Shown here: in pieces, positions 42,322-52,676 of the stretch
Position numbering within the stretch: the first letter of the stretch is position 1
Layout: the number at the start of each line of letters is the position of its first letter
Assembly: GCF_002843605.1 (NCBI RefSeq)
Contig: NZ_CP025263.1
Coordinates: 2,509,501 to 2,573,500, forward strand
Origin: Pseudomonas sp. S09G 359
GTDB taxonomy: Bacteria > Pseudomonadota > Gammaproteobacteria > Pseudomonadales > Pseudomonadaceae
Direction: 5' to 3'
DNA length: 64,000 bases
Notes under the pieces: generated by a model
The model's database searches: none
What the model was told of the DNA's origin: nothing
The model's input: the letters and a program-made list of their open reading frames with translations, nothing else
Translations under genes and position numbers: made by a program

Positions 42322-43137
42322 ATGCAGATTCAAGACCGTATCGCACAGGAACTGAATATCAACCGCGCATTGGTCGAGGGCGGCGAGCCCCAGGAGATTC
42401 AACGGCGCATCGACTTCATCAAGAGAACCTTGCGGCAGTCCGGCTGCAAGGCCCTGGTTCTGGGCATCAGTGGCGGTGTGGATTCCCTCACGGCTGGCCG
42501 CCTGTGCCAATTGGCGGTCGAGCAATTGCGCAGCGAAGGCTATGCCGCGCGCTTTATCGCCATGCGCCTGCCGTACAAGACTCAAGCGGATGAAGCTGAC
42601 GCGCAGGCCTCGCTGAACTTCATCACCCCGGACCATATCGACAGCCTCAACATCGCCGCCAGTGTCGACGGCCTGATGGCCAGCCTGACCGCTACCGAAG
42701 CCAGCGCCGCACATGTCGATTTCATCAAAGGCAACGTCAAGGCGCGCACGCGCATGCTCGCGCAATACGCCGTGGCCAACCTGCACGGTGGCCTGGTGGT
42801 CGGCACCGACCATGGCGCCGAAGCGCTGATGGGTTTCTTCACTAAATTCGGCGACGGCGCCTGCGACCTGGCCCCGCTGTCGGGCCTGACCAAGACCCAG
42901 GTACGCCTGCTGGCCAGCGCCCTCGGTGCGCCGGCCAACCTGGTGCACAAGCACCCCACCGCCGACCTGGAAGAGCTGGTGCCGGGAAAACTGGATGAGC
43001 ATGCCTATGGTTGCTCGTACGCGGAGATCGACGCGTACTTGATGGGCGAGCCGGTGAGCGAGCGGGTGAGGGCAATTGTCGAGGGCGCCTACAGCAAGAC
43101 AGCGCACAAACGTGCGCTGCCAATTGTTCCGGTTTAA
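42322..43137 (+). CDS. nadE: Ammonia-dependent NAD+ synthetase
   Basis: This 271-residue protein has the ATP-pyrophosphatase loop SGGVDS (50-55), [15 protein letters not shown] and [20 protein letters not shown]. It amidates nicotinate adenine dinucleotide to NAD+ with ammonia; no glutaminase domain is present. It follows pncB across the REPIN and completes the nrtR-pncA-pncB-nadE salvage group. Confidence 0.93.
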   Translation: MQIQDRIAQELNINRALVEGGEPQEIQRRIDFIKRTLRQSGCKALVLGISGGVDSLTAGRLCQLAVEQLRSEGYAARFIAMRLPYKTQADEADAQASLNFITPDHIDSLNIAASVDGLMASLTATEASAAHVDFIKGNVKARTRMLAQYAVANLHGGLVVGTDHGAEALMGFFTKFGDGACDLAPLSGLTKTQVRLLASALGAPANLVHKHPTADLEELVPGKLDEHAYGCSYAEIDAYLMGEPVSERVRAIVEGAYSKTAHKRALPIVPV

Positions 43138-43199
43138 TCAACGCTCAATCGACCGATTCCACCGCCCCTCCCACATTTGGATCTCCATACATCATGCGG

Positions 43200-43865
43200 T
43201 CAGATGGCGGCCAACGCGACGGACGTGGCCGCTGTTCGGGTTTCCACCCCCAACTTCACATACACATGCTCCAAATGCTTGTTCACCGTCCTTGGGCTCA
43301 ACCCCAAAATGTCCCCTATATCCCGATTGGTCTTGCCACACGCCACCCAGCGCAGCACCTCCACCTCGCGCTCGGTCAACTGGAACCTGGCCGACAGCAG
43401 CCGTTGCGCCGGCGCATCTTCAAGGGTCAGCACACTCGACTGCTGCCCCGCCCGCGCCGATAACAGAATCCGCGATGTGCGCAAATGCGCCGCCACCCGC
43501 GCCAGCACCTCATCCGTCTGGATCGGCTTGGTCACGTAATCGCTGCCGCCCACCTCGAACCCCTGCACCACATGCTTGCTGTCGGTCAGCCCGGTCATGA
43601 ACACCACCGGGATATCCGCGCTGGCCGGCTGCGCCTTGAGCCGGCGGCAGGTTTCGAAGCCATCCAGGCCAGGCATCATCGCGTCCAGCAGGATCAGGTC
43701 CGGGCGGCGGCGTTGCACGCGGTTGAGCGCGCTGAGGCCGTCGAGGGCCACCAACACCATGTAGCCGGCGTCGTCGAGGGCGTCGGAGAGCATGGCCAGG
43801 TTGTCCGGTGTGTCATCGACGATCAGCACCACGCCGGGTTCAGTGCTGCGGGTGAGTGCATTCAT
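43200..43865 (-). CDS. LuxR/NarL-type response regulator of the amide system
   Basis: This 221-residue protein has an N-terminal receiver with Asp61 as phospho-acceptor (LILLDAMMP) and acidic pair 17-18. The C-terminal LuxR HTH reads TEREVEVLRWVACGKTNRDI, then LGLSPRTVNKHLEHV. AAGGAGG precedes the ATG by 7 nt. The start overlaps the end of the histidine kinase gene by 26 nt, so kinase and regulator are a pair. Confidence 0.92.
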   Translation of the reverse strand: MNALTRSTEPGVVLIVDDTPDNLAMLSDALDDAGYMVLVALDGLSALNRVQRRRPDLILLDAMMPGLDGFETCRRLKAQPASADIPVVFMTGLTDSKHVVQGFEVGGSDYVTKPIQTDEVLARVAAHLRTSRILLSARAGQQSSVLTLEDAPAQRLLSARFQLTEREVEVLRWVACGKTNRDIGDILGLSPRTVNKHLEHVYVKLGVETRTAATSVALAAI

Positions 43866-46800
43866 CTTCGGCCTCCTTAAGGGTTCGGTTGAGTTCATCC
43901 AGGCGAAAACCCTTGAGCAGTCCGCGCACCTTGCTGATGAAAGGTGCGGTGTCGGGGCGTTGTTCAAGGATCGTGTCGAGTTTGGCGTGCAGGCCGCGTA
44001 CATAGCCGATGGCACTCAGTTCGGCGAGTTCGGCCAGGTCCTCAGGGCTGGGCAGCACGCTCGGCGGCGGTGGCGCAGTGAAGGTCTTGGTGCGGCGCAG
44101 CCAATGCAGGTCCAGGTGTTGTTGCAGGCGCCCGAGCAGTTCCGGGGTGCGCACTGGCTTGGCCAGGTAGTCGTTGCAGGCGGCGGCAATGCTGCGTTCG
44201 CGGTCGTCGGTAAAAGCGTTGGCGGAAATCACGATGATCGGTGCCGTGGACAGCGCATTGCGGCGGATCAAGCGGCTGGTTTCATAGCCGTCCAGGGTCG
44301 GCATCGACAGGTCCATCAGAATCAGATCCGGCGACAGCAGTGCGACCTGGCGGATCGCATCCTGGCCATTGCTGGCCTGCACCACCTCAAAGCCCAGCGG
44401 CGTGAGCATACCGCTGAGCACCTTGCGATGGTCCACATGGTCATCCACCACCAGGATGCGTCGGCGCGCGCCCTGGTAGCCGATGATGTCGTGCTCCACA
44501 TGTACCACCGCCTGCGGTGCGCGCACCTGGGACAGGAACAGGCGCACCTGGAAGCAGGTGCCTTTGTCGAGTTCGCTGGTGACGCGTAACTCGCCGCCCA
44601 TCAAGGCGGTCAGCATGCGCGTGATGGTCAACCCCAGGCCCACGCCCTTGTCCTGGCGCATCAGGTCGCCGCGCTCAAAGGGCTGGAAAATCCGTTCGAT
44701 CTGCCCCGGGTCAATGCCGATGCCGGTGTCGATGATTTCGAAATTGGCGGTCTCGCGCATGTAGCTCACCCGCAGGCACACCTCGCCGCTGTCGGTGAAA
44801 TTCACCGCGTTGCCGAGCAGGTTGATCAGGATCTGCCGCACGCGTTTTTCATCGCCGCGCACCACCGCCGGGATCTTGCCCGCGCAGTCCAGGCGAAAGC
44901 GCAGGCCCTTGTCCTGGGCCTGGGGCGTGAACATTTGTTCGAGGTCGTGGAGCAATTCGGGGAAGGGAATTTCGGTGAGTTCCAGGCGCAGCTTGCCGGC
45001 CTCGATCTTGGCCACATCCAGCAGACCGTCGATCAGCGACACCAAGTGCGAGCCGCTGCGCAGGATGGTCGCCAGGGCGTCCTGGTGCTGCTCGGGCATG
45101 GCGTTGTCGCGCTGCAGGATCTGGGTGAAGCCGAGGATGCTATTGAGTGGCGTGCGCAGTTCGTGGGACAGCCCGGTGACATAGCGGCTCTTGGCAGCGT
45201 TGGCGGCTTCCGAGGCCTCCTTGGCCTGTTGCAGGGCTTGGTCGGTGAGGCTGTGGGCGTCGATTTCCTGCATCAGCAACAGGGTCTGGCGGTCCGATTC
45301 TTCCTGGGCCACGCGGCGGCTTTCGCGGGTCAGCACCACCCACCAGGCGAGCACGGCGGCCAGTACCGAGAGGGTCAGGAAGGCCTTGAAAAACGCCTGG
45401 TACAAGGTCTCGGAGTGCGGCAACCCTTGGGCCGCCTGCACGTAGATCAAGGCCAGCGCACTGGCGAGCAGCAACTCCAGCACCAGCAGCAATCCAAGGT
45501 AGTGGGCCAGACGCGTATGCAGGCGCGGCATCAAGGTGTTGGGCAGCAGCCAGCGCAACACGCCTTCGAACTGGGTGACCAGGCGCGCATGGGGTTTGCA
45601 GCGATCGCCGCAGCGCGCGTCCAATGAACAACACAGCGAGCAGATCGGCGTGCTGTAGGCCGGGCAGAACGCCATGTCCGCCGTTTCGAAGGGGTTGCTG
45701 CACAGCCCGCAAACGGCGTGGGTGGCAGGCGCTATCGGGTGAATCAACTGCAGGTCGCTGGTGCGTGCGATGTAGTACTTGCCTTTGGTCAGCCAAGCCA
45801 GCAACGGCGCCATCACCAGCGCGGTCCCCAGCGCCACGAAGGGCGGCGCCGCCTGGGCCAGGCTGCCAAACAAACCGAAGTGCGCGAGGATCGACAGCAA
45901 CGAGGCAATCAGCATCGCGCCGACGCCCACCGGGTTGATGTCGTAGAGATGCGCGCGCTTGAATTCGATGTGTCTGGGCGACAGGCCCAATGGCTTGTTG
46001 ATCACCAGGTCGGCCACCAATGTGCCGATCCAGGCAATCGCGATGTTGGCGTACAGCCCCAGCACCTGGTCGATCACATCGAACACGCCCAGCTCCATCA
46101 GCATCAGCGCGATGGCCACGTTGAACACCAGCCACACCACGCGGCCGGGGTGGCTGTGGGTGACGCGGGCGAAGAAGTTCGACCAGGCCAGGGAGCCTGC
46201 GTAGGCGTTGGTGAGGTTGATCTTCATCTGCGAGATGAACACAAACAGCACCATGGCGCCGAGGGCCCATTCCGGCGAGCTGAACACGTAGCGGAACGCG
46301 ACCAGGTACATCTGCGTCGGCTCGGCTGCGCGCTCCATGGGTATTTCATGTTGCAGGGCGAGAAACGCGAGGAACGCACCGGCGAACATCTTCAGCGCGC
46401 CGGGAATGATCCAGCCCGGGCCGGCGCAGAGCAGGGCAGCCCACCAGCGCTTGCGGTTGGCAGCGGTTTTTTCCGGCAGGAAGCGCAGGTAGTCGACCTG
46501 TTCGCCGATCTGCGTCACCAGTGACAGCGCCACGGTGCAAGCGGCGCAGAACGCCAGCAGGTTGAAGCCGCCGCCATCGCCGCTGCGCCCGACAAAGCTG
46601 GTCCAGTCGCTGAAGGCGTCCGGGTTTTTCCACCACACAAAGCCGTAGGGCAACACCAGCAACAGCAGCCAGACCGGTTGTGTCCACAGTTGCAGGCGGC
46701 TGATCAGGGTCACGCCATAGGCCACCAGCGGGATCACCAGCAGCGAGCAGATCACATAGGCGATGGCCAGCGGGATATGGAAATACAGCTCCAGGGCCAG

Positions 46801-47223
46801 GGCCATGATGGCCGCTTCCAGGGCGAAGAACAGGAAGGTGAAGCTGGCATAGATCAACGAGGTGATGGTGGAGCCGATATAGCCGAAGCCGGCGCCTCGG
46901 GTCAGCAGGTCCATGTCGACGCCGTAGCGTGCCGCGTAATAGCTGATGGGCAGGCCGGTGAGGAAGATCACCAGGCTGATGGTGAGGATCGCCCAGAAGG
47001 TGTTGGTAAAGCCGTAACTCAAGGCCAGCACGCCGCCGATGGCCTCCAGTGCGAGAAACGACACCGCGCCGAGGGCGGTGTTGGCGATGCGCAGCTCCGA
47101 CCATTTGCGAAACGACTTGGGGGTGTAGCGCAGGGCGTAGTCTTCCATAGTCTCGTCGGCGACCCAGGTGTTGTAGTCGCGGCGGATCTTGACGATGCGC
47201 TGGGTGCCGGGGGTGGGGTGCAC
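43840..47223 (-). CDS. NCS1-permease hybrid histidine kinase
   Basis: This 1127-residue protein starts at the GTG at 47223 (GGAG upstream; the frame is open 20 codons earlier). It has a complete NCS1-type permease (about 12 helices, residues 35-480), a Cys-rich motif (about 510-545: CGLCSNPFETADMAFCP, CSLCC, CGDRC), two more helices, HisKA with His687 (GLSHELRTPLN), HATPase_c, a receiver with Asp971 (ILMDLSMPTLDGYE) and a C-terminal tail. NCS1 permeases carry purines, pyrimidines, allantoin or hydantoins. It presumably senses a transported amide or ureide and passes the signal to the adjacent LuxR-type regulator. Confidence 0.9.
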   Translation of the reverse strand: MHPTPGTQRIVKIRRDYNTWVADETMEDYALRYTPKSFRKWSELRIANTALGAVSFLALEAIGGVLALSYGFTNTFWAILTISLVIFLTGLPISYYAARYGVDMDLLTRGAGFGYIGSTITSLIYASFTFLFFALEAAIMALALELYFHIPLAIAYVICSLLVIPLVAYGVTLISRLQLWTQPVWLLLLVLPYGFVWWKNPDAFSDWTSFVGRSGDGGGFNLLAFCAACTVALSLVTQIGEQVDYLRFLPEKTAANRKRWWAALLCAGPGWIIPGALKMFAGAFLAFLALQHEIPMERAAEPTQMYLVAFRYVFSSPEWALGAMVLFVFISQMKINLTNAYAGSLAWSNFFARVTHSHPGRVVWLVFNVAIALMLMELGVFDVIDQVLGLYANIAIAWIGTLVADLVINKPLGLSPRHIEFKRAHLYDINPVGVGAMLIASLLSILAHFGLFGSLAQAAPPFVALGTALVMAPLLAWLTKGKYYIARTSDLQLIHPIAPATHAVCGLCSNPFETADMAFCPAYSTPICSLCCSLDARCGDRCKPHARLVTQFEGVLRWLLPNTLMPRLHTRLAHYLGLLLVLELLLASALALIYVQAAQGLPHSETLYQAFFKAFLTLSVLAAVLAWWVVLTRESRRVAQEESDRQTLLLMQEIDAHSLTDQALQQAKEASEAANAAKSRYVTGLSHELRTPLNSILGFTQILQRDNAMPEQHQDALATILRSGSHLVSLIDGLLDVAKIEAGKLRLELTEIPFPELLHDLEQMFTPQAQDKGLRFRLDCAGKIPAVVRGDEKRVRQILINLLGNAVNFTDSGEVCLRVSYMRETANFEIIDTGIGIDPGQIERIFQPFERGDLMRQDKGVGLGLTITRMLTALMGGELRVTSELDKGTCFQVRLFLSQVRAPQAVVHVEHDIIGYQGARRRILVVDDHVDHRKVLSGMLTPLGFEVVQASNGQDAIRQVALLSPDLILMDLSMPTLDGYETSRLIRRNALSTAPIIVISANAFTDDRERSIAAACNDYLAKPVRTPELLGRLQQHLDLHWLRRTKTFTAPPPPSVLPSPEDLAELAELSAIGYVRGLHAKLDTILEQRPDTAPFISKVRGLLKGFRLDELNRTLKEAEDECTHPQH

Positions 47224-47293
47224 GGTGGAGAACTCCGGAAGAGGACAAGGTTGGCTGAGCAAGTTCCATGCCCTTGAACACACTGAGGATCCA

Positions 47294-47386
47294 AATGTGG
47301 GAGGGGGCTTGCCCCCGATGGCGGTGGGTCAGTTAAACATTTATCAACTGACACTCCCTCATCGGGGGCAAGCCCCCTCCCACATT
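47294..47386. repeat. REPIN
   Basis: AATGTGGGAGGGGGCTTGCC and its complement GGCAAGCCCCCTCCCACATT are exact outer arms; a second inner pairing is GTCAGTT with AACTGAC. It lies between the kinase gene and the importer promoter. Confidence 0.88.
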
Positions 47387-47441
47387 GGATCTCCAGTGTC
47401 TGGGGGAGCGCGATCCTGCGCGAAAATGGTGCGCAACGGCA

Positions 47442-47470
47442 TACGTCAAATGACGTACGCCGTTACGTCA
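47442..47470. promoter_or_regulatory. TACGTCA operator cluster upstream of the amide importer
   Basis: TACGTCAAATGACGTA (47442-47457) is an exact inverted repeat, and a third TACGTCA follows at 47464-47470, 22 nt after the first. The cluster is about 70 nt before the binding-protein ATG. A related 16-mer lies before fmdA. The LuxR-type regulator encoded nearby is the likely binder. Confidence 0.6.
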
Positions 47471-47536
47471 GGCTGCGTATACCCGCGTTGGCCCACTGCC
47501 GCCATGCTGAGCCCCTCATTGCAGAGGAGTCGCCCC

Positions 47537-48745
47537 ATGGAACCACGATTGATCCGCTCCAAACCGCTGTTGGCCTTGTCCTTGTTGGCGGCCGCGCTGT
47601 TCAGCCAGGGCGTGCTGGCCGATAACGAAGGCCTGGCCGTGACCCCCACAGAAGTGACCGTCGGCCAGTTGCACTCGGCCACCGGCACCATGGCGATCTC
47701 CGAAACCGGCTCGATCCAGGCCGAACGCCTGGCCATCGAACAGATCAACGCTGCGGGCGGGATCCTCGGCCGGCAGATCAAGGTGATCCAGGAAGACGGC
47801 GCGTCCGACTGGCCAACCTTCGCTGAAAAAGCCAAGAAGCTGCTGGTCAACGACAAGGTCGCCGCCGTGTTCGGCTGCTGGACCTCGGCGTCGCGCAAAG
47901 CCGTGCTGCCGATCTTCGAAAAAGAAAATGGTTTGCTTTACTACCCGACCTTTTATGAAGGCCTGGAACAGTCGAAAAACGTGATCTACACCGGGCAGGA
48001 AGCGACCCAGCAGATCCTCGCCAGCCTCGACTGGATCGCCAAGACCAAGGGCGCGAAAACCTTCTACCTGGTCGGCTCCGACTACATCTGGCCGCGTACC
48101 TCGATGAAGATCGCGCGCAAGCACATTGAAAACGTCCTGCATGGCACGGTCGTCGGCGAAGACTACTACCCGCTGGGCAACACCCAATTCGGCTCGCTGA
48201 TCAACAAGGTCAAGCTGAAAAAGCCTGATGTGGTGTTCGCGGCAGTGGTCGGTGGCTCGAATGTGGCCTTCTACAAACAACTCAACGCGGCCGGTGTGAA
48301 CTCGGCCAAGCAGACCCTGCTGACCTTGTCGGTGACCGAAGACGAATTGCTCGGCATCGGCGGCGAAAACATGGCCGGTTTCTACGCCTCGATGAAGTAC
48401 TTCCAGAGCCTGGACAACCCCAACAACAAAGCCTTCGTCGAAGCATTCAAGGCCAAGTACGGCAAAGATGCAGTGATCGGCGACGTGACCCAGGCGGCCT
48501 ACCTCGGTCCTTGGCTGTGGAAAGCTGCGGTGGAGAAGGCCGGCAGTTTCGACGTGGATAAAGTCGTGGCGGCAAGCCCTGGCATCGAACTGAAAACCGC
48601 GCCGGAAGGTTACGTGAAGATCCACGAAAACCACCACCTATGGAGCAAGTCGCGGATCGGCGAAGTGCTGCCCAACGGTCAGTTCAAGGTGATCTACGAG
48701 TCGGATCTGATCGAGCCGAACCCGTTTCCAAAGGGTTACCAATAA
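47537..48745 (+). CDS. Urea/short-chain amide ABC transporter substrate-binding protein
   Basis: This 402-residue protein has a signal peptide (ends VLA near residue 28) and the UrtA/AmiC-like two-lobed fold (VGQLHSATGTMAISETGSIQ, FGCWTSASRKAVLPIFEKEN, FYLVGSDYIWPRTSM). It resembles both UrtA (urea) and FmdD (amides). AGAGGAG precedes the ATG. The downstream formamidase and amidase genes favour short amides, with urea as an alternative. Confidence 0.88.
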   Translation: MEPRLIRSKPLLALSLLAAALFSQGVLADNEGLAVTPTEVTVGQLHSATGTMAISETGSIQAERLAIEQINAAGGILGRQIKVIQEDGASDWPTFAEKAKKLLVNDKVAAVFGCWTSASRKAVLPIFEKENGLLYYPTFYEGLEQSKNVIYTGQEATQQILASLDWIAKTKGAKTFYLVGSDYIWPRTSMKIARKHIENVLHGTVVGEDYYPLGNTQFGSLINKVKLKKPDVVFAAVVGGSNVAFYKQLNAAGVNSAKQTLLTLSVTEDELLGIGGENMAGFYASMKYFQSLDNPNNKAFVEAFKAKYGKDAVIGDVTQAAYLGPWLWKAAVEKAGSFDVDKVVAASPGIELKTAPEGYVKIHENHHLWSKSRIGEVLPNGQFKVIYESDLIEPNPFPKGYQ

Positions 48746-48767
48746 CCCCTGGGCACACTGAGTTTCA

Positions 48768-48860
48768 AAATGTGGGAGGGGGCTTGCCCCCGATGACGGT
48801 ACATCAGCAATGCATCCGTTAACTGGCCCACCGCTATCGGGGGCAAGCCCCCTCCCACAT
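48768..48860. repeat. REPIN inside the importer operon
   Basis: AAATGTGGGAGGGGGCTTGC and CAAGCCCCCTCCCACAT are near-exact outer arms. It lies between the binding-protein gene and the first permease gene. At this position it may favour higher levels of the upstream binding-protein mRNA, as REP sequences do in other operons. Confidence 0.88.
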
Positions 48861-48921
48861 AAAGCAAAAGCAAGGCAACAGCAGAAGCCTGCATTTCATC
48901 TCTCTGTAGGAGACCATCATC

Positions 48922-49839
48922 ATGGAATGGCTATCGGAATTTGGAGCCATCGCGGCAATGCAGGGGTTCAACGGCTTGTCCGTGTTCTGCGTGCTGTTGC
49001 TGATGGCATTGGGGTTGGCGATCATCTTTGGCCAGATGGGCGTGATCAACATGGCCCACGGTGAGTTCCTGACCATCGGCGCCTACACCACCTACGTGTG
49101 TTCCAGCCTTACCGCGCACTTCGCGCCGGGCTTCCAGCCCTATTACTTCTTCTTCGCCATCGCCTTGTCATTCCTGGTCGCCGGTGCCATCGGCTGGCTG
49201 GTGGAGTGGGCGATGATCAGCCGTTTGTACAAGCGCCCGCTGGACACCTTGCTCGCCACCTGGGGCCTGTCCCTGGTGATGCAGCAAACCTTCCGCTCGG
49301 TATTTGGCGCCCGTGAAGTCAGCGCCGAACCGCCGGCCTGGCTGATGGGCTCGGTGAACTTCACCGACGCCATCGAAATCCCGCGCAACGGCCTGTTCAT
49401 GATGGGCCTGACCCTGCTGCTGACTGGCGCGATCTTCCTGATGCTCTACCGCTCGCGCTGGGGCCTGCAGGTGCGCGCCACGGTGCAGAATCGCCTGATG
49501 AGTCGTGCAGTGGGCATCAATACCCGCAAGGTCGACCGCATGACCTTCGCCCTTGGCTGCGGCGTGGCCGGTGTGGCCGGCGCGGCGTTCACCACCATCG
49601 GCTCCACTGGCCCCACGGCGGGCTCGCAGTACATCGTCGACACCTTCCTGGTAGTGGTCTTCGGCGGCGCGCAAAGCCTGTTCGGCACCATCGCCTCGGC
49701 GTTCGTGATCGCCCAGACCCAATCGTTGTCGGAGTTTTTCCTCAGTGGCTCGATGGCCAAGGTGCTTACCTTGTCGTCGGTGATTCTGATCCTGATGCTG
49801 CGCCCGCAAGGGTTGTTCTCCATCAAAGTGCGCAAGTAG
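48922..49839 (+). CDS. Amide/urea ABC transporter permease, LivH/UrtB type
   Basis: This 305-residue protein has about eight helices and LivH-family motifs (LGLAIIFGQMGVINMAHGEF, KRPLDTLLATWGLSLVMQQT). It forms the channel with the LivM-type partner encoded 10 nt downstream. AGGAG precedes the ATG. Confidence 0.9.
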   Translation: MEWLSEFGAIAAMQGFNGLSVFCVLLLMALGLAIIFGQMGVINMAHGEFLTIGAYTTYVCSSLTAHFAPGFQPYYFFFAIALSFLVAGAIGWLVEWAMISRLYKRPLDTLLATWGLSLVMQQTFRSVFGAREVSAEPPAWLMGSVNFTDAIEIPRNGLFMMGLTLLLTGAIFLMLYRSRWGLQVRATVQNRLMSRAVGINTRKVDRMTFALGCGVAGVAGAAFTTIGSTGPTAGSQYIVDTFLVVVFGGAQSLFGTIASAFVIAQTQSLSEFFLSGSMAKVLTLSSVILILMLRPQGLFSIKVRK

Positions 49840-49849
49840 AGGCGAGCGG

Positions 49850-50997
49850 ATGAAGGCTTTAGACAAGCTGCTGGGCGGCCAGCAAAACCTGATCGGCATC
49901 GTGCTGCTGGCGCTGTTGATCCTTGTGGTGTTCCCCCTCACGCTGGACGCATTCCGCTTGAACATGGTCGGCAAATACCTGACCTACGCGTTTGTGGCGG
50001 TCGGCCTGGTGCTGTGCTGGGGCTATGGCGGCATTCTCAGCCTGGGGCAGGGCGTGTTCTTTGGCGTCGGCGGCTACTGCATGGCGATGTTCCTCAAGCT
50101 TGAGGCCTCGGACCCGGAGAGCACCAAGATCCAGTCCACCCCCGGTATCCCGGACTTCATGGACTGGAACCAGATCACCGAACTGCCGTGGCTATGGCAG
50201 CCGTTTCACAGTTTCAGCTTTACCCTGGTGGCAGTGATCGCCGTGCCGGTGTTGCTGGCGTTTATCATCGGCATGGCGCTGTTCAAGCGACGCGTGGGCG
50301 ATGTGTATTTCTCCATCGTGACCCAGGCGATTGCGCTGATCCTCACCGTGCTGATTGTCGGCCAGCAAGGCCTCACCGGCGGGGTCAACGGCATCACTGA
50401 CCTCAAGACCCTGCTCGGTTGGGACCTGCGGACCGACAGTGCCAAGCTGATCCTGTACTTCATCAACGCCGGCTTGCTGTTCGGGTGCATCTTTATCGGC
50501 CGCTTCATCCTCGCGTCCAAGCTCGGTCGGCTGTTGATGGCCATGCGCGACAAGGAAGAGCGCGTGCGGTTTTCCGGCTACGACGTGGCCAGCTTCAAGA
50601 TCTTCGTGTTCTGCGTGGCGGCGGCGTTTTCCGCGATTGGCGGGGCCATGTTTGCCTTGCAGGTGGGCTTTATGTCGCCGTCGTTCGTGGGCATCGTGCC
50701 GTCGATCGAAATGGTGATTTTCGCTGCGGTGGGCGGGCGTATGTCGCTGCTGGGCGCGGTGTATGGCGCGCTGCTGGTGAACTACGGCAAGACCTACTTT
50801 TCCGAGTCCTTCCCCGAGTTGTGGCTGTACCTGATGGGCGGGCTGTTTATCGCGGTGGTGATGTATTTCCCCAACGGCCTCGCCGGTTTGTGGGAAAGCC
50901 ACGGGCGCCAGGCGCTGGCGAAGCTGTTACGGCGTAAGCCCCTAGCGGCAGCACCGGTGAAAGCCAAGGCGAAAACCAAGATCCTGGAGACCCAGCC

Positions 50998-51001
<4 letters not shown>
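49850..51001 (+). CDS. Amide/urea ABC transporter permease, LivM/UrtC type
   Basis: This 383-residue protein has LivM-family motifs (LCWGYGGILSLGQGVFFGVG, GQQGLTGGVNGITDLKTLLG, RDKEERVRFSGYDVASFKIF). The C-terminus is Lys/Ala-rich. The stop overlaps the next start as ATGA. Confidence 0.9.
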
Positions 51002-51756
<755 letters not shown>

Positions 51757-51766
51757 GGAGTCCGGC

Positions 51767-52456
51767 ATGTTCAAGATCAACCAGTTGTCCTGCGGCTATG
51801 GGCAGAGCCAGATCCTCCACGACCTGGACCTGAACGTGGCCAAGCGCGAGATCGTCGCGGTAATGGGCCGCAATGGCATGGGCAAGACCACCTTGTTCAA
51901 GAGCCTGATGGGCATCCTGCCGCAGTGGAAAGGCCAGGTCAGCGTCGATGGGCACAATGTGTCGGCGCTGGAAACCCACGAACGGGTAGCGCGCGGGATC
52001 GCCTATGTGCCCCAGGGCCGCATGATTTTCCCGAGCATGAGTGTGTTGGAGAATATCCAGACCGGGTTGCCCGCGTCGGCGCGGGGCAAAGTGCCGGAGG
52101 ACTTGTATGCGTTGTTTCCGGTGCTCTATGACATGCAGTCGCGCAAGGGTGGCAACCTCTCTGGCGGGCAGCAACAGCAGCTGGCGATTGCCCGGGCGTT
52201 GGCGACCAACCCCAAGGTGTTGTTACTCGATGAGCCGACGGAGGGCATCCAGCCGTCGATCATCAAGGACATTGCGCGCACGCTCAAAGAGATCCGCAAC
52301 CTGCGCGACTTGACCATCGTGGTGTCCGAGCAGGTGTTGTCGTTCACCCTGGAGATCGCCGACCGCTTCCTGGTGATCGAGAAGGGCCGCTTCGTGATTG
52401 AAGAGACCCGGGATCGGGTGGATGAGGCGACCATAAGCCGCTACCTGTCCGTCTAG
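51767..52456 (+). CDS. Amide/urea ABC transporter ATPase, LivF/UrtE type
   Basis: This 229-residue protein has Walker A GRNGMGKTT, the signature LSGGQQQQLAIARAL and Walker B VLLLDEPTEGIQPS. It is the last gene of the importer operon, followed by a REPIN. Confidence 0.92.
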   Translation: MFKINQLSCGYGQSQILHDLDLNVAKREIVAVMGRNGMGKTTLFKSLMGILPQWKGQVSVDGHNVSALETHERVARGIAYVPQGRMIFPSMSVLENIQTGLPASARGKVPEDLYALFPVLYDMQSRKGGNLSGGQQQQLAIARALATNPKVLLLDEPTEGIQPSIIKDIARTLKEIRNLRDLTIVVSEQVLSFTLEIADRFLVIEKGRFVIEETRDRVDEATISRYLSV

Positions 52457-52471
52457 ATGTAACACCGCTCA

Positions 52472-52565
52472 AAATGTGGGAGGGGGCTTGCCCCAGATAG
52501 CAGTCGTTCAGCCACTTATACCGTGACTGACCCAGCGCTATCGGGGGCAAGCCCCCTCCCACATT
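52472..52565. repeat. REPIN
   Basis: AAATGTGGGAGGGGGCTTGC pairs with GCAAGCCCCCTCCCACATTT. The centre contains CCAGATAGC and GCTATCGGG as inner arms. It lies between the importer operon and the fmdA promoter. Confidence 0.88.
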
Positions 52566-52592
52566 TGTTTTGTGTTGCACCTGCGAGATTTA

Positions 52593-52608
52593 TACGTCAT
52601 CCAACGTA
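52593..52608. promoter_or_regulatory. TACGTCA-type operator upstream of fmdA
   Basis: TACGTCATCCAACGTA has the same length and ends as the 16-mer before the importer operon (TACGTCA-N4-ACGTA). It lies 69 nt before the fmdA ATG. A further half-site, CACGTCATCC, is at about 52652-52661. Shared control by the LuxR-type regulator is inferred. Confidence 0.55.
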
Positions 52609-52676
52609 TTCCCCGTTTTACCTGGCTCCACGAGACTGGATCGAACGCACCACGTCATCCGTCCAGGAGCCAGCCC

